Position numbers and translations under genes: made by a program. Source: Corbicula japonica (Eukaryota > Mollusca > Bivalvia > Venerida > Cyrenidae). Taken from it: a stretch of 64,000 bases of DNA. The stretch lies in the NCBI GenBank assembly GCA_038501625.1, contig JAZAYU010000203.1:806001-870000 (forward strand), written 5' to 3'. Below are positions 22,541-32,859 of the stretch, in pieces. Each line of letters opens with the position of its first letter. Positions within the stretch are counted from its first letter, which is position 1. Under the pieces are notes generated by a model. The model made no database searches. It was not told the origin of the DNA and saw only the letters and a program-made list of their open reading frames with translations.

Positions 22541-23111
22541 AATTTGAAAAAAGGAATTCAAGACTTTCATAACAGATTTGTTTTAACACCTGCTGATAAG
22601 GCTTCTAATAATGTAATTATAGTGTGACGAATACACTATATTAATATTCAAACTGAAGAACTGAACAGCACTAATGCTTATATACTGACTTCTTCATCTG
22701 AGAGTGATATTGTTACTGCACACACTCTACAAATTACATAATTTAGAATCAGTATTGAGCCGAAACAAGACAAAGTACCTACTATGTATTGGTTACCTAA
22801 AATGCATAAAAACACCGTATAAAGCAAGATTTATTGCTAACTGTAGTTCTTGCACTACTACTAAATTATCCGTGCTCTTAACATCTTGTCTTACAGCTAT
22901 AAAAGAACACGTAATTAGGTATTGTGATAAGGTTTTTAAAACTTCTGGCAAAAATTTATTTTGGTCGATTAAAAATTCAAATGACGTTTTGAAAAAGCTT
23001 AAATCAAATAATTTTCGGGCGTTCTGTTTGTCTACTTATGATTTCTCAACATTATACACTTCGCTCCCTCATAATTTAATAAGAGACAAACTAACCAGTC
23101 TCATTGAATAA
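22541..23111 (+). pseudogene. Naiad reverse transcriptase fragment (fingers and first palm motif)
   Basis: Conceptual reading: KKGIQDFHNRFVLTPADKAS, NNVIIV, a UGA at 22625-22627, RIHYIN; then, after a frameshift near 22735, HNLESVLSRN, YWLPKMHK and YKARFIANCSSCTTTKLS; and finally STYDFSTLYTSLPHNL, which holds the first catalytic aspartate of Penelope-like RTs (YDFSTLYT). The last 135-codon frame (22704-23111) is open but starts at a chance ATG. A frameshift also splits YWLPKMHK from TPYKARFI. Because the UGA replaces a residue that is usually Cys and is shared with the copy at 44230, it may be a selenocysteine codon instead of a disabling stop. The enzyme cannot work, since motifs B to E are deleted. 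Confidence 0.8.
22625..22627 (+). other. In-frame UGA, candidate selenocysteine codon (copy B)
   Basis: The codon follows NNVIIV and precedes R-I in the Naiad RT fingers. The independent copy at 44230-44232 has UGA at the same site. A Cys codon (UGU/UGC) differs from UGA by one transversion. Confidence 0.5.
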
Positions 23112-23576
23112 ACGTTTGCTAGAGAAAATAAAACCTTCATCGCTTGTAATGAACATAGGACATAGGGCCACGACGGTGGCAGGGGTTTAACAGTTTATGA
23201 AGGTTATTGGGGAAATCTTTTCTTAAAAGAACCCAGAAGCTCGATTTGTTTCTTTTATCCCTGTCATCGTGTTCTTGCTGATTTTACTCCAGGAGCTCTG
23301 GTCTCGGTAAGATCATTGAGTACCCCTTTCGGCTTTGCAATGCTCTTAGCTTCTTATGTTTTTATGTTTGTGTGCTTTTGCATGCAACATTGTTAAGCAG
23401 ATAAGTGGGTTGGAGTCTTTTCACCAAGACAACTTGTACTTGTTTTGTGATTTGAGAACCTGTTAAGGCAAGTGTGAGGTTGGTGCACCCTAGAACCTGG
23501 TTTAAACTCCCAGTGGCAATTTGATTTGCCACTGACCGTTCCAAGGCGGTAACCCCTCGGGTTCTCATTTTTGTTT

Positions 23577-25508
23577 ATTGTGTATAATCTAAGTGTGGTT
23601 GTACATATGCCTTGTAAAACAATGTTATAGAATTAATTGGAAGGAAGTCCTTAATTTTTGACAGAAGCCAAATGTAAGAGGATATTTATCTGCATATTAC
23701 TTTTACATGGATATCCCATTTTAAGTTATTTTGAAAATGTATTCCCAATATTTTTTCACTTGAACTTTGATCAATTTAAAATCTTTGTAGAATAAAGAGA
23801 TCTGACCGCTTTCAAAGCACCGTCTTGTTTGTTGTGTTGAAATAAACATTACTTTGGTTTTATCAGTATTGATTTGCATGCCATTGGTTGCACACCATTT
23901 TTGTAAACTAAAAAGATCTGTATTTAAATTAGATTCTAGAATACTCTTATCACTTTGAATATTATAAATGGTTGTATCATCGGCATAAAGATCGGTTGAA
24001 CAAATTGCGTGCCCGATAGCAAGAGAAAGGTCGTTAATAAATATTAGAAAAAGCAAAGGGCCAAGAATAAATCCCTGAGGCACACCGCAAGTTAAAATTT
24101 CTTCAGTGCTGTTATCACTTACGTCCTTTGAAGGTCGTCGAGCACGATATTTATGAACTATGTTAATAGTACTTCTAAATTTACTTTTTGTTTTTAATAT
24201 TTCGGCGAGTTTAAAGATGGGTGGTTTCAATATCCCAGCCAAAATAAATTTGGATATTGTTCAATCACCCCAATGATATACTTCCTGCTTTTTAAATTTT
24301 GCCTTTGGCGTTGTCTGTGATATACAGGAATTATATATTATAAGATCCCCTTTCAAAATTCTATTCTGTTTAGTTCCGCCCATTGTTTTCTCGTTTAGGG
24401 CAAACCCATTGTTTTATCTGGGGACCATACGCCGCTGAACATGGAATGGTATTAATCTGGAAATACCGCATTGAAGGTTCCATGTTCACCGCCATATGCA
24501 TACCATCGTTTGGGATGGATCAAAATTGTACTGTTAATTGGTGTCAATATTGAATTGCGCTCAACCCGAGGCTAGGCGGCGTGGGCAGTAATAAGCATTT
24601 CCATTACTGCCCATGAACAGGCTCAATCAAACCGAGCATGCAGTATTTTCTTATTTGTCGTGGTCGAGGGTCTTCAAAGTTCCCTTCTCATCTATTTCAT
24701 GACTAGAGAGCTGGTTGTTAATTTGCACTCGCTGATGGCGATTTGACAAGTAGGACCTAAACCATTCGATGCTTGAATTGTTGCATTTGTATATTTTAGG
24801 TTTCTTGATAAGAATATCGTGATCAACTAAATCGAATGCCTTTTTAAAGTCCACCAATAATGCGCCGATGACTTCGCCTTCGTTTATAGCGGTGAGCCAG
24901 GTTTCCCTTAGATGTGCCAGTGCAGTTTCGGTTGAATGTTGCTTCCGAAAACCGCTTTGAGTATTGTAAAGTAAGTTGAAGTTGTTGATGTGACACATGA
25001 CATTGAAATAGGTCTGTAATTGTTAATTGAATCTTTGTCACCACTCTTGAACAAAGGTTTGATTTTGGCAGATTTCCATAAATTTGGAAAAGATGACTGT
25101 AAAATACTTCTATTGATAATCATAGTTAACGCTTCTGATATTAACGGTGCGGCTTTCTTTAATAAACGAGGCCCGATTGTATCTAGTCCGGTCGACTTGG
25201 AGACATCGGGATTTTGTAGATATTTGCAGACTTCACGTTCGGATATTAAAGGAATAGAAAAAATTTTTTCAGGAGGAACCTTCAAGTTAACGTAATCAAT
25301 TATATATTCGAAACTGGATACTATGATTGGATCTTTCATTTTCTCAGCTATAGCCACGAAAACATTATTAAAAGCATATGCTATTTCTGTTTCAACGCTA
25401 ATGATTTCGCTGTTGATATTTAAGTCGCATATTTTGGAAGGCAGAGAAGATTTTGTGCCAAATTCGTTGAAAATGTTCCAAATGGTTTTCGGGTCATCTT
25501 TACCATCC
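23577..25508 (-). pseudogene. LINE ORF2 reverse transcriptase (broken)
   Basis: Read on the minus strand, the pieces in order are: linker KIEDGKDDPKTIWNIFNEFG (near 25480); VSKSTGLDTIGPRLLK and KPLFKSGDKDSINNYRPIS (RT motifs 0-1, 25357-25000); GFRKQHSTETAL and LLVDFKKAFDLVDHDIL (motif A with catalytic Asp, about 24960-24830); WFRSYLSNRHQRVQINNQLS (about 24750); a 592-bp MITE insertion; then LTCGVPQGFILGPLLFLIF (motif B, about 24095), DLYADDTTIY (motif C, the two catalytic Asp, about 23990), NTDKTKVMFI (motif D), and a thumb ending YKAYVQPHLDYT at the Naiad B junction. All catalytic aspartates are present. A frameshift near 25005 and another near 23745 add to the damage from insertion. It would have primed cDNA synthesis at nicked chromosomal DNA. 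Confidence 0.88.
24102..24693. mobile_element. 592-bp MITE inserted in the LINE RT, 5-bp target duplication
   Basis: The RT frame is interrupted precisely between NNQLSSHE and EILTCGVPQG. ATTTC occurs at both edges (24097-24101 and 24694-24698) as a likely target-site duplication. Subterminal inverted repeats are visible: CTTTGAAGGTCGTCGAGCAC near the left end and CTTTGAAGACCCTCGACCAC on the opposite strand at the right end. The right third (24527-24693) is the dispersed family with two hairpins, GGGCAGTAAT...ATTACTGCCC and GGCTCAATCAAACCGAGC-type. It carries no gene; the short minus ORF through it is a chance fusion. Confidence 0.75.
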
Positions 25509-26830
25509 TCAATTTTTGTGGAATAAGTGTTTTTTCCTGTTTTCCCTAATAAGTGACAAAACTTTATTTCTTTTAGATTTGTATTCGTTAGAGGATTTGT
25601 CAGAAGGAAGCAGATCGCGTTCTTTTATTGCATTAGCTATTTCTTCGGAAAACCAATCTGGTTGATACCTTCGTTTTACTCGTTTAGTTTGAAGAGGCAT
25701 GTGGTGATTTACTATTTCGACAAATCTAGATTGCCAATGTTCTAAACACTCATCAACAGATTTACACGAATCCAAGTCAGTCCAATTTAAATTAGACAAG
25801 TCAAAACAAAAATTATCTTCATTGGTATATTTACAATTACGAAACGTAATAGTTTCATGAGTTTCCTTTTTGTAACCCTTGCTTATTTTCCTGTTTATGA
25901 AGATCGCAAAATGGTCGCTGTTTCCTAAATGAGGTTCAGTGATACGACTTATGTTAGATGGATCGCTACTATATACATGATCGATTAGGGTTCTGCTTGT
26001 ATTAGTTATTCTTGTCGGTTCAGATACTAGTTGTTCTAATCCCAATGAAAAATATATTCCGACCATTTACGGTATATACTTTTGTTCATTAGATCCCGAT
26101 TGATATCACCCATAATGATAATTTCTTTATCCTCTGCGTAAAGTTTTTCAACGAAGTTTTCAAATCTTTCCTTCCACTCAACTCTAGAAGATGGATTTCT
26201 ATATATATGACATGTAAAAAATGGTTTACAAAGCTTTAGTATTACCTCAAGCACAATGCACTCTAACTCATTAATTTCAAGATCAAATCTACGACGAACG
26301 TTAATAGAATCTTTAAGATACACTAAAATACCTCCTCAGTTGCTCAACCTATTTTTTTTATAAAACAGTTATAACCATCAATTTTCATAAAACTATCCTG
26401 AACATGATTGGAGAGTTTTGTTTCAGATAAACCAAAAATAGCAATATTGTTTCTCATTGTGAGCATGAGTTTGATTTCAGCAAATTTTTCTGATCTATTT
26501 AGAATTTGAATATTTTGGTGGCCAATGTTGAAACCCTTCTTGGGTAGTTTTAAATCATACAAAGCCCTGTCCTTGTGCTCTCCGGAGGAAATATTTTCCT
26601 TAATAGAGATATCATTGCTGTTAAGACTTCTGTTGAATAAAAGACAATTATGTTCATTAAAAGTTGATGTAAAATCATCATTTATCCTTAAAGAAGTTGC
26701 CGGTTTCTCTTTTGTTATACTTATATTTGAAGGGCTTTCTATATCGTTAAATGCACAGACAACGCTAAAGTTTCTCTATCAGTTGGGTTTAAAACAGAAC
26801 TAGAATTTAAGACATTAAACCCTTTATAAA
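25509..26830 (-). pseudogene. LINE ORF2 N-terminus and AP-type endonuclease (broken)
   Basis: The minus strand begins with a Cys-containing leader (TDCNEQFCLRN, near 26870-26830) and then three ORF pieces of an APE-type endonuclease. 26562-26344 carries NIGHQNIQILN and GLSETKLSN (the catalytic Glu of the SETKL motif). 26323-26036 carries CHIYRNPSS and IIMGDINRDL (GDxN motif). 26066-25509 carries TLIDHVYSS and GNSDHFAI (the SDH motif with catalytic His). Stops or frameshifts separate the pieces near 26335 and 26050. The domain nicks genomic DNA to prime reverse transcription. All the hallmark residues survive, so the decay is moderate. Confidence 0.85.
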
Positions 26831-26942
26831 ATGACTTACTATTACGTAAACAAAATTGTTCATTGCAATCTGTGCATACGCTGTTTAGAATATTAAAAGA
26901 GTTTTCACAGTCAAAAGCGGTAATATGACTGTCTGGATGTAG

Positions 26943-27620
26943 CTATTTGGACCTATAATGACATGCACAACTGTTATGGTTATACCGTCCACAAATCCAG
27001 CAAGGAACACGGCCGTATCTAATATCACCCCAAGGACTTTTCCTGGTGTTCACGTTACCGGTCCGATGATGAGCACTTCTGGGATGTTGACGAACATTAG
27101 ACCAGTATCCAGATGTTTTAAGCTGATCTTCGGTTCGACGTTTGAAGATTGAAACATGTTTGTTTATGATTTTTAATAACGATGATGTGTCAAACTTGTT
27201 GAGATGGATACCGTCTCTCATGTACAGTGATTTGGCTACGGTACCATCGGCAAAAACAAAAGAGCTGTAACAGTTAATATAGTTAACTGACTTCCTTTTA
27301 CATAACTGTTCAATTAAATCGTTGACTGGAACAGTATCAGTATCTACCCGGGGACAAATGTTGCATATAAATATATCACACTTACACTTCTGCAGAAAAT
27401 TGATAATATCTACTAGGTCGTCTTCAACATTGCGAAGGGACTTCCTATAAGATGTGTCATAGCCTCCTATATACATAACAACTGACCTGTACTCGAGTAG
27501 ATTTATTTTCAGCAGGTGTTCGTGTAGTTCTTCCGTTGTGGCTCCTCTTAATGTCTTTACCTCAACATTGGATTGAAGACCTCGCCTATGTACTTCTTTT
27601 AGAATGGAGTCGCCAATTAT
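26943..27620 (-). pseudogene. LINE ORF1 C-terminal half: SGNH esterase plus zinc knuckle
   Basis: This is the downstream half of ORF1, separated from its N-terminus by Naiad copy C; residues MWRFLICICCF at the start of the open frame belong to the Naiad tail. From IIGDSILKEVHRRG onward it shows the SGNH-hydrolase blocks: GDS with the nucleophile Ser (block I), LRGATTEEL (block II Gly), YIGGYDTSY in the place of GxND (block III, Asn replaced), and MRDGIHLN with the DxxH dyad (block V). A basic tail ends with CWICGRYNHNSCACHY, a zinc-knuckle-like Cys/His cluster. Esterase domains in ORF1 are known in CR1-clade LINEs; their role in transposition, perhaps membrane or lipid association, is not settled. 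Confidence 0.8.
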
Positions 27621-28700
27621 GAAAAAGCAACATATGCATATCAGGAATCGCCACACTCAAAAAACACAGCCTCCCCACGCAGCGAAAAAGAAGAGAGGAA
27701 GATAGAGAGAGCGCATGTTTTATATATGTATGTCAACTCAAATAGGACGCCACAAACAATTAATAAACAAGAGAACCTTTGGGGATACCGCCTTGGAACG
27801 GTCAGTGGAAAAACAAATTGCCACTGGGGGTTTAAACCAGGTTCTAGGGTGCACCAACCTCACACTTGCCCCAACAGGTTCTCGTATCACAAAACAAGTA
27901 CAAATTGTCTTGGTGAAATAACTCCAACCCACCCATCAGCTCAACAATGTTGCATGCAAAAGCATACAAACATATAAACATAAGAATTTAATAGCATTGC
28001 AAAGCCAAAGGGCGGGTACTCAATGATCATTCCGAGACCAGAGCACCTGGAGTAAAATCAGCAAGAACACGATGACAGGGATAAAAGAAACAAATCGAGC
28101 TTTTAGGTTCTTTTAAGAAAAGATTTCCCCATAAACTTTCATAAACTCTTACACCCCTGCCACCGTCGTGCAACCAAAGAGGTAAGCATAATGATCAACT
28201 GTAGATGGGTTAATCACCAGGCCTGCAGATCGCTGTAAAATATCATGTTGGTAACCTTTCTTTTTAAATTTACAGATGGTTTTTACGAATAACCGGGAGA
28301 AATTAACATCGCCTTTTATCTTCTTAAGTTTATAAATTAAATCTCCATAAAAAACTGGCTGTGAAATTCCTTGTTGCAATAGTGATTTTAAACTGCAGCT
28401 GTATTTATGAATTAGATCTGGATATCGGCGATAAAACTTGCAAAAGGTTTTCCTTAATTTGTGATACCGATAACCTTGTTTTAAAAGTTTTTCTGTAATG
28501 CAAAGATTACGTTTATTGAAATCATTCACATCGTTGCAAGCTCTTGAAAAGCGAACTAGCTGTGAGATATAAACCCCGTAAGAAGTTGCACGAGGAACAT
28601 CGCCGTCTAGAAACGGACAATTTACTATATTAAAATTAAAATCATGAGTGTTTTCATCGGCACATTTTCTAATTGTGTATTTATTTTTCTATAATTCATA
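27620..28700 (-). mobile_element. Naiad (Penelope-like element), copy C, inside LINE ORF1
   Basis: A 5'-truncated copy on the same strand as the LINE. It starts in the reverse transcriptase (about 28700) and ends with the full 3' tail GATATGCATATGTTGC (about 27625), after which the LINE frame resumes as IIGDSIL. It is almost identical to copy D (44246-45180), including the coding part, so the two are recent relatives. No clear target duplication could be read. Confidence 0.85.
28141..28690 (-). pseudogene. Naiad reverse transcriptase C-terminal part (thumb), copy C
   Basis: The frame is open from about 28690 to the stop near 28149: KCADENTHDFNFNIVNCPFL, DGDVPRATSYGVYISQLVRF, SRACNDVNDFN, then RKTFCKFYRRYPDLIHKYSC. 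This order (FPFLDGDVP, SYGVYISQLIRF, FYxRYPDLVxKY) is diagnostic of Penelope-like RTs C-terminal to the palm. There is no GIY-YIG domain after it, which agrees with the permuted N-terminal position of the nuclease seen in copy D. The frame ends CTTVAGV and runs straight into the 3' tail. The ATG at 28529 is internal and not a true start. Confidence 0.85.
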
Positions 28701-29736
28701 TGGGTCTTAAGGACTGATTGAGCTGGAACTAGGTTGTCGGCAGATTCATTTCGGTTCTCTTCTTCTATCTGTGGCGATACTGTTTTCGGTATAAATTTAA
28801 TATTGTCTGTTATCGATTGCAGCCGACGCTGTAAAATATCTGTCGAGGTTGAAACTTTAGTTTCGACAATTTTGACTGAGTTCTGAACCTCTTCAATTTG
28901 ACTCTGCGTTGCCTGCGATATAACTTTTGATTGTGACTTAATGCTTGTAATTTCATCTCTAAGTCGAGATAACTGCGACCCTGTGATTTCAACATGGGCA
29001 GATAAATTTGATTTCAGTTGATAGATTTCATCTCTAAGCACTATTAAGATCTCTTTCACCTCAGAGAGATCGGGAACACAGTTGCCAAGAAGTTGAGATG
29101 ATTTAATATTTAGAGAATTTTCAATATCCGACGCCGCTTTTGAAGCCTTAATGACGCTAGAATGCAATATTTTTATATCAGTGTTTTCATCCAAACATTC
29201 AATATTTTAGACTGGATCCAAAGGCCTAATGCATTAGTATGCAACTGTTTGGGATCAGTGTTTTCATCAAAAGACAAGCAATTTATGTTCAATTCAACAA
29301 TATTTAAAATCTCTGGAAAGTCAATGTCAATAAATCTCCGTGCATGTTTACCATTTACTAGTGCTGAGCATCTCGTATGATACAAATTGAGGGTATATAA
29401 GTGAGTCCTACCTTCTGTAAGTTTGTATTTTGTTTCCAATTTTTTTCCATTTTTGTCACAAACATTTTTTGTTTGACATTTTAATTTCGTCAGTTTTTCG
29501 GAACCGTAAAATTCTCCCGCCGCAACTTTAATCTTTGTATAGAGTTCTGTATTTAGCTGGAGCGTTATACCGCCTGCTGTTTCGTTTATTTTCACGTCTT
29601 CTCTTTCCGCTGCGTTTATTATTTTCTGTCCAGTTTTTATTGTGTTAAGTTCATCATTTCTCTGTTTAGCATCGAACACGTTGTCGATGTTAGCGGCAGC
29701 CGAGAAATCGTCCCTTTCCTTCGACATTTTGCACAA
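28700..29736 (-). pseudogene. LINE ORF1 N-terminal half (coiled coil)
   Basis: Starts MCKMSKERDDFS at 29736. The first segment (29736 to about 29190) contains CQTKNVCDKNGKKLETKYKL and LNLYHTRCSALVNGKHARRF, a stretch I associate with ORF1 of CR1-like elements in molluscs and cnidarians. A frameshift near 29200 joins it to a second segment (29194-28700) rich in heptad-like LxxxI repeats (EILIVLRDEIYQLKSNLSAH, LSRLRDEITSIKSQS), a clear coiled coil suited to trimerisation. Around the frameshift the phrase DENTDPKQLHTNA recurs as DENTDIKILHSSV, a local duplication. The frame is broken by Naiad copy C at about 28700 and resumes in the esterase half. Confidence 0.75.
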
Positions 29737-29960
29737 TAACTTTCATTTCACAATTCAATCAACATTTTTAAAATTATTGAACGTTTAATTATATAAAAAA
29801 ATATACCAATCTGTTGGAAAAAATATTATCTTCTCAAAAACACTGTTTTGATAACACTTTACGTCATTTTTAAAGGATTTTATTTTAAAAAAAAACGTAT
29901 ATTTTACGTTAACGTTTAAAACGTTGTTTATCCGTACGTGACGTCAGCGCGGGAAAATCA
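29737..29960 (-). promoter_or_regulatory. Presumed LINE 5' UTR with a perfect CRE
   Basis: The sequence upstream of ORF1 on the minus strand contains TGACGTCA (29939-29946), a palindromic cAMP-response-element consensus, next to GCGCGGGAAA. LINE internal promoters lie in this position. The 5' boundary is a guess. Confidence 0.35.
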
Positions 29961-31345
29961 ATAAGTCAGAATGATAGATACATCATGCTTAGTAGCTTAA
30001 TAGACCAAAATAAGCACAAGCATGTGTTAACCTGCTAAACGTGACCGGCAATTTTAGACCCAAATCATCATGTGCACCAAATTGTCTGATCAGGGTCTAT
30101 TATGACAATTTTGTACAACAAACCTAAGACAACTGAATGGACTGGCTAAATAAGCAAGAAAGGAAGGTCCATTGCATAACGTTTGCAATATAATCACATG
30201 AGCGTTTCCGTTGCATTAAAATAAACATAGAAAATAAGTCAGAATCTGTACTCTATCCCAGACAAGCGTAATGCATATTAGATCGTTGGGTGTGTTTAAC
30301 AAAGGGACATACTCCTACTCTAACTTATTGAACTAAAGATGGAAAAATCCTATCTGAGCAGGAGTACGGCAACAATCATTTTCCTACATAAACACTTGTT
30401 CATTGCCACAGATCAAATAAAAAATCTTAAAAAGTTATTGTATTTAGGAAAGATACTCTAGCCGAGTCATATTTCTTCTACACTTGTAGCGGTCAAATAA
30501 CAGAGCTTTTTATTAGAAAATCTGACACAGGATAAAATATTTGTGAAAACAAAACACACACTTACCAGTTTTCGATTGATTCTAACATTCAGCTTAGCAT
30601 CCGGAACACAGTCAACTTGAGTTTCTTTTTCGGTGTCAAGTTGATGGTTAAGCAGAATTAATATTTGATATCTCCAGTTCCAAAGATGATATCACATATT
30701 TAATTTAGGCACTGTGATATCTCATATCAGAATAGAAATATCCTGGAAGTTAGAGGGGCGAGCACTTGTCTTTAAATGGTTTAAGAGTTTCAGATTGTCG
30801 AGAGAGCCTAGAAAAAGAGGATTGTGGAGAAACCGAAATTATGGCGTAACGGTCATGATATCAAAGAGACTTGACGTTAACTGACGGTTGACGGTCAGAC
30901 AGCTGGTTTTGGTTCTGGTACCATACATCAAATATTGACAGAACAGTTAAACATGTCGAAAGTATTTTTTATTTATGTTCTGCGAAATTGACAAGTTATA
31001 CTGTATAACTATCGGTTGAAGATATATCTCTAATTTTAATGAGTTATCTCTAATTTTAATGAGTAAATCGTAAAAGGTGTCATCTGTGATATTTTTAGAA
31101 ATTTTAATTGTTGTTACTATAAGTTGGGATGAAGCTACATTTACAATAATTCAAAATGATTTATTCATAGGGAACGTTGAGTTCGAAATATCGCAGTTCG
31201 ACTGATCTTTTATTTTCTCATGTCTAGTATGCGATTGTATTACACCTTTTGATTATATTGTGCTAATTTTACCGCAAACTGCATAATAATCAATATCGTC
31301 ATCTGAACTTATTGATTGACGTCAGTTCTTTATGTGACGCGATCC
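29961..31345. other. Intergenic, no gene recognised
   Basis: No coding region. A small tandem repeat of TATCTCTAATTTTAATGAGT occurs at about 31026-31066. A word TGTCTGATCAGGGTCT near 30086 recalls the MITE family at 2808 but is too short to call. Confidence 0.5.
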
Positions 31346-31676
31346 ATATACACTGCTACTAAACGCGCACCTCCAGTCCCGACGGTGATACCGGTAAAAT
31401 GAGGTGCGCGTATTCCGGTGAGCGAGGTGCGTGTACAAATTCGACAACAAAAAGGTTGGTGATGTCTTTTTAGCAATATTTTCACGATCTGTACAAGCGT
31501 TGCCAAAAAAGTAAAAACATAGTTCGACCTTAATTAGAATAAACTTTATGTGCACTTAGTAGTTTCCCTGAAATCGTTGGATTCGCTGAGATTTGCTCAT
31601 TCTCCCTCGAAACTGAAGTGAGATTCGACAGGTTGATCAACAGAAAATTAGTAGTTTTTTTCCAAAATGACAATTT

Positions 31677-31848
31677 TGTACTATTTAATGGTGTAATTAC
31701 TGAGTTGCGCTCAACCCGGGGCTAGGCGGCGTGGGCAGTAATAAGCATTCCCATTACTGCCCATGAACAGGCTCAATCAGACCGAGCCTGCAATATTTTC
31801 ATATTTGTTGTGTTCGTAGGCTTTCAAAGTTCCCTTTTCATCTATTCC
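31677..31848. repeat. MITE of the GGCTCGGTTTGATTGAGCC family inside the CACTA-like left arm
   Basis: The insertion interrupts the left arm between GACAATTTTG and TCCAAATCTATTG, which are contiguous in the inverted right arm (near 33040-33065). Its content (GAGTTGCGCTCAACCCGGGG, GGGCAGTAATAAGCATTCCC, GGCTCAATCAGACCGAGCC) matches 24527-24693. This dates the MITE as younger than the element's inverted duplication. Confidence 0.8.
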
Positions 31849-32401
31849 AAATCTATTGCAACAGTCGATCAGCATTAGTTATAAAACATACGTAAATCTT
31901 ATTTTTCGTTGTGAAATCGATTTTATAGATATACTTTCTGTCAAAATTTGATTGGGACTGGAGGTGCGAGCTCGGGACTGAGGGTGCATTATAAAATTTG
32001 TAAGGATAAAAACTTACAAACGCGGAGAAGGTAAATGAGCTTTATAAGGTAAACGAGTAAGGAAATGAAAATAATACGATGCATTATTATCATTCTGGGA
32101 TCTCACGTCATATATATTTATTGCAATTTTGACAGAATACACGCTTATAAACACATATATAGTGCTTAATAGACACCTGACGGACAAGTAAATTTAAATG
32201 TGACCAATCTGCAAAATATCTTTACACATTTATGTTATTGTTATGGTACTTTCATGAGAGTTTCTCATTTGAAAAAGCATTGAACTGCTTTATATATTAT
32301 ATTATCTAGTACTATACTTTTTTGTTGTATGCAATCATTATGCGATATTGGCCCTACATTTAAAGAAATGGGTTTCAAAACTAAAAAAGGGAGACAAGGG
32401 C

Positions 32402-32859
32402 TTAAAGATTTCTTACTTGCTGAAAAGATAACCAGTTATTTTTTTCACCTGGACGTTCCCCATATATAAAGAAAAGAATGCTTCGTGATTCCGCTGGAAA
32501 TACACCTTCGTCAAAATTTGTCAAATTATTTACTCCAAAGAAATCATCTAAAGAAATAACTGCTTTTTTATGACTATTCAATGTTAACATCCATTTCTCC
32601 CAGTAATGATTCAACATCAAACACTCCGGTTAAATTTAAAATGCCAACTCAAATTTTAGATAATCTCGGATGCAGTGTAATGCCTGAAATACCTGACGAT
32701 GGTGAGAATGAATATATAGATGATCTGTTGAGAGAAAAACCAAGTGATCATTACTGGGAGAAATGGATATTAACATTGAATGGTCATAAAAAAGCAGTTC
32801 TTTCTTTTCAGATGATATCTTTTCCTTATTTTCCTTTCCTTACTCGTTTAACTTATTAG
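32402..32859. pseudogene. Inverted coding-like remnants in the centre of the CACTA-like element
   Basis: On the minus strand (32620-32402) a 72-codon frame contains HYWEKWMLTLNSHKKAV. On the plus strand (32581-32859) a 92-codon frame contains HYWEKWILTLNGHKKAV. The two are inverted copies of one another, so the inverted arms reach into formerly coding sequence. The plus frame also reads MPTQILDNLGCSVMPEIPDD and an acidic stretch. I do not recognise the protein; it could be a transposase remnant or a captured exon. Confidence 0.45.

Larger units (their letters stand above)
22541..23577 (+). mobile_element. Naiad (Penelope-like element), copy B, internally deleted
   Basis: Runs opposite to the LINE it interrupts. 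The first part (22541-23165) is reverse transcriptase sequence; it then jumps at about 23166 to the 3' non-coding tail (GACGGTGGCAGGGGTTTAAC onward), which ends at GGTTCTCATTTTTGTTTA (23577). The deletion removes the palm motifs beyond the first aspartate and the whole thumb. The tail is shorter than in copies A and D, missing the last 150 bp or so. Confidence 0.85.
21985..29960 (-). mobile_element. CR1/L2-like LINE, nearly full length, with three nested insertions
   Basis: One retrotransposon can be followed along the minus strand: 5' region (about 29960-29737), ORF1 (29736-26943, interrupted), ORF2 endonuclease (about 26830-25510), reverse transcriptase (25510-23577, interrupted), C-terminus (22540-22480), 3' UTR, and a tail ACCCTGTTTAAATAAAG plus (TTAC)n at 22030-21985. 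Three insertions interrupt it: Naiad copy C (27620-28700), a 592-bp MITE (24102-24693) and Naiad copy B (22541-23577). Without them it is about 5.2 kb. About 100 residues of the RT C-terminal region are missing across Naiad B. Frameshifts and stops make it inactive. Confidence 0.85.
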
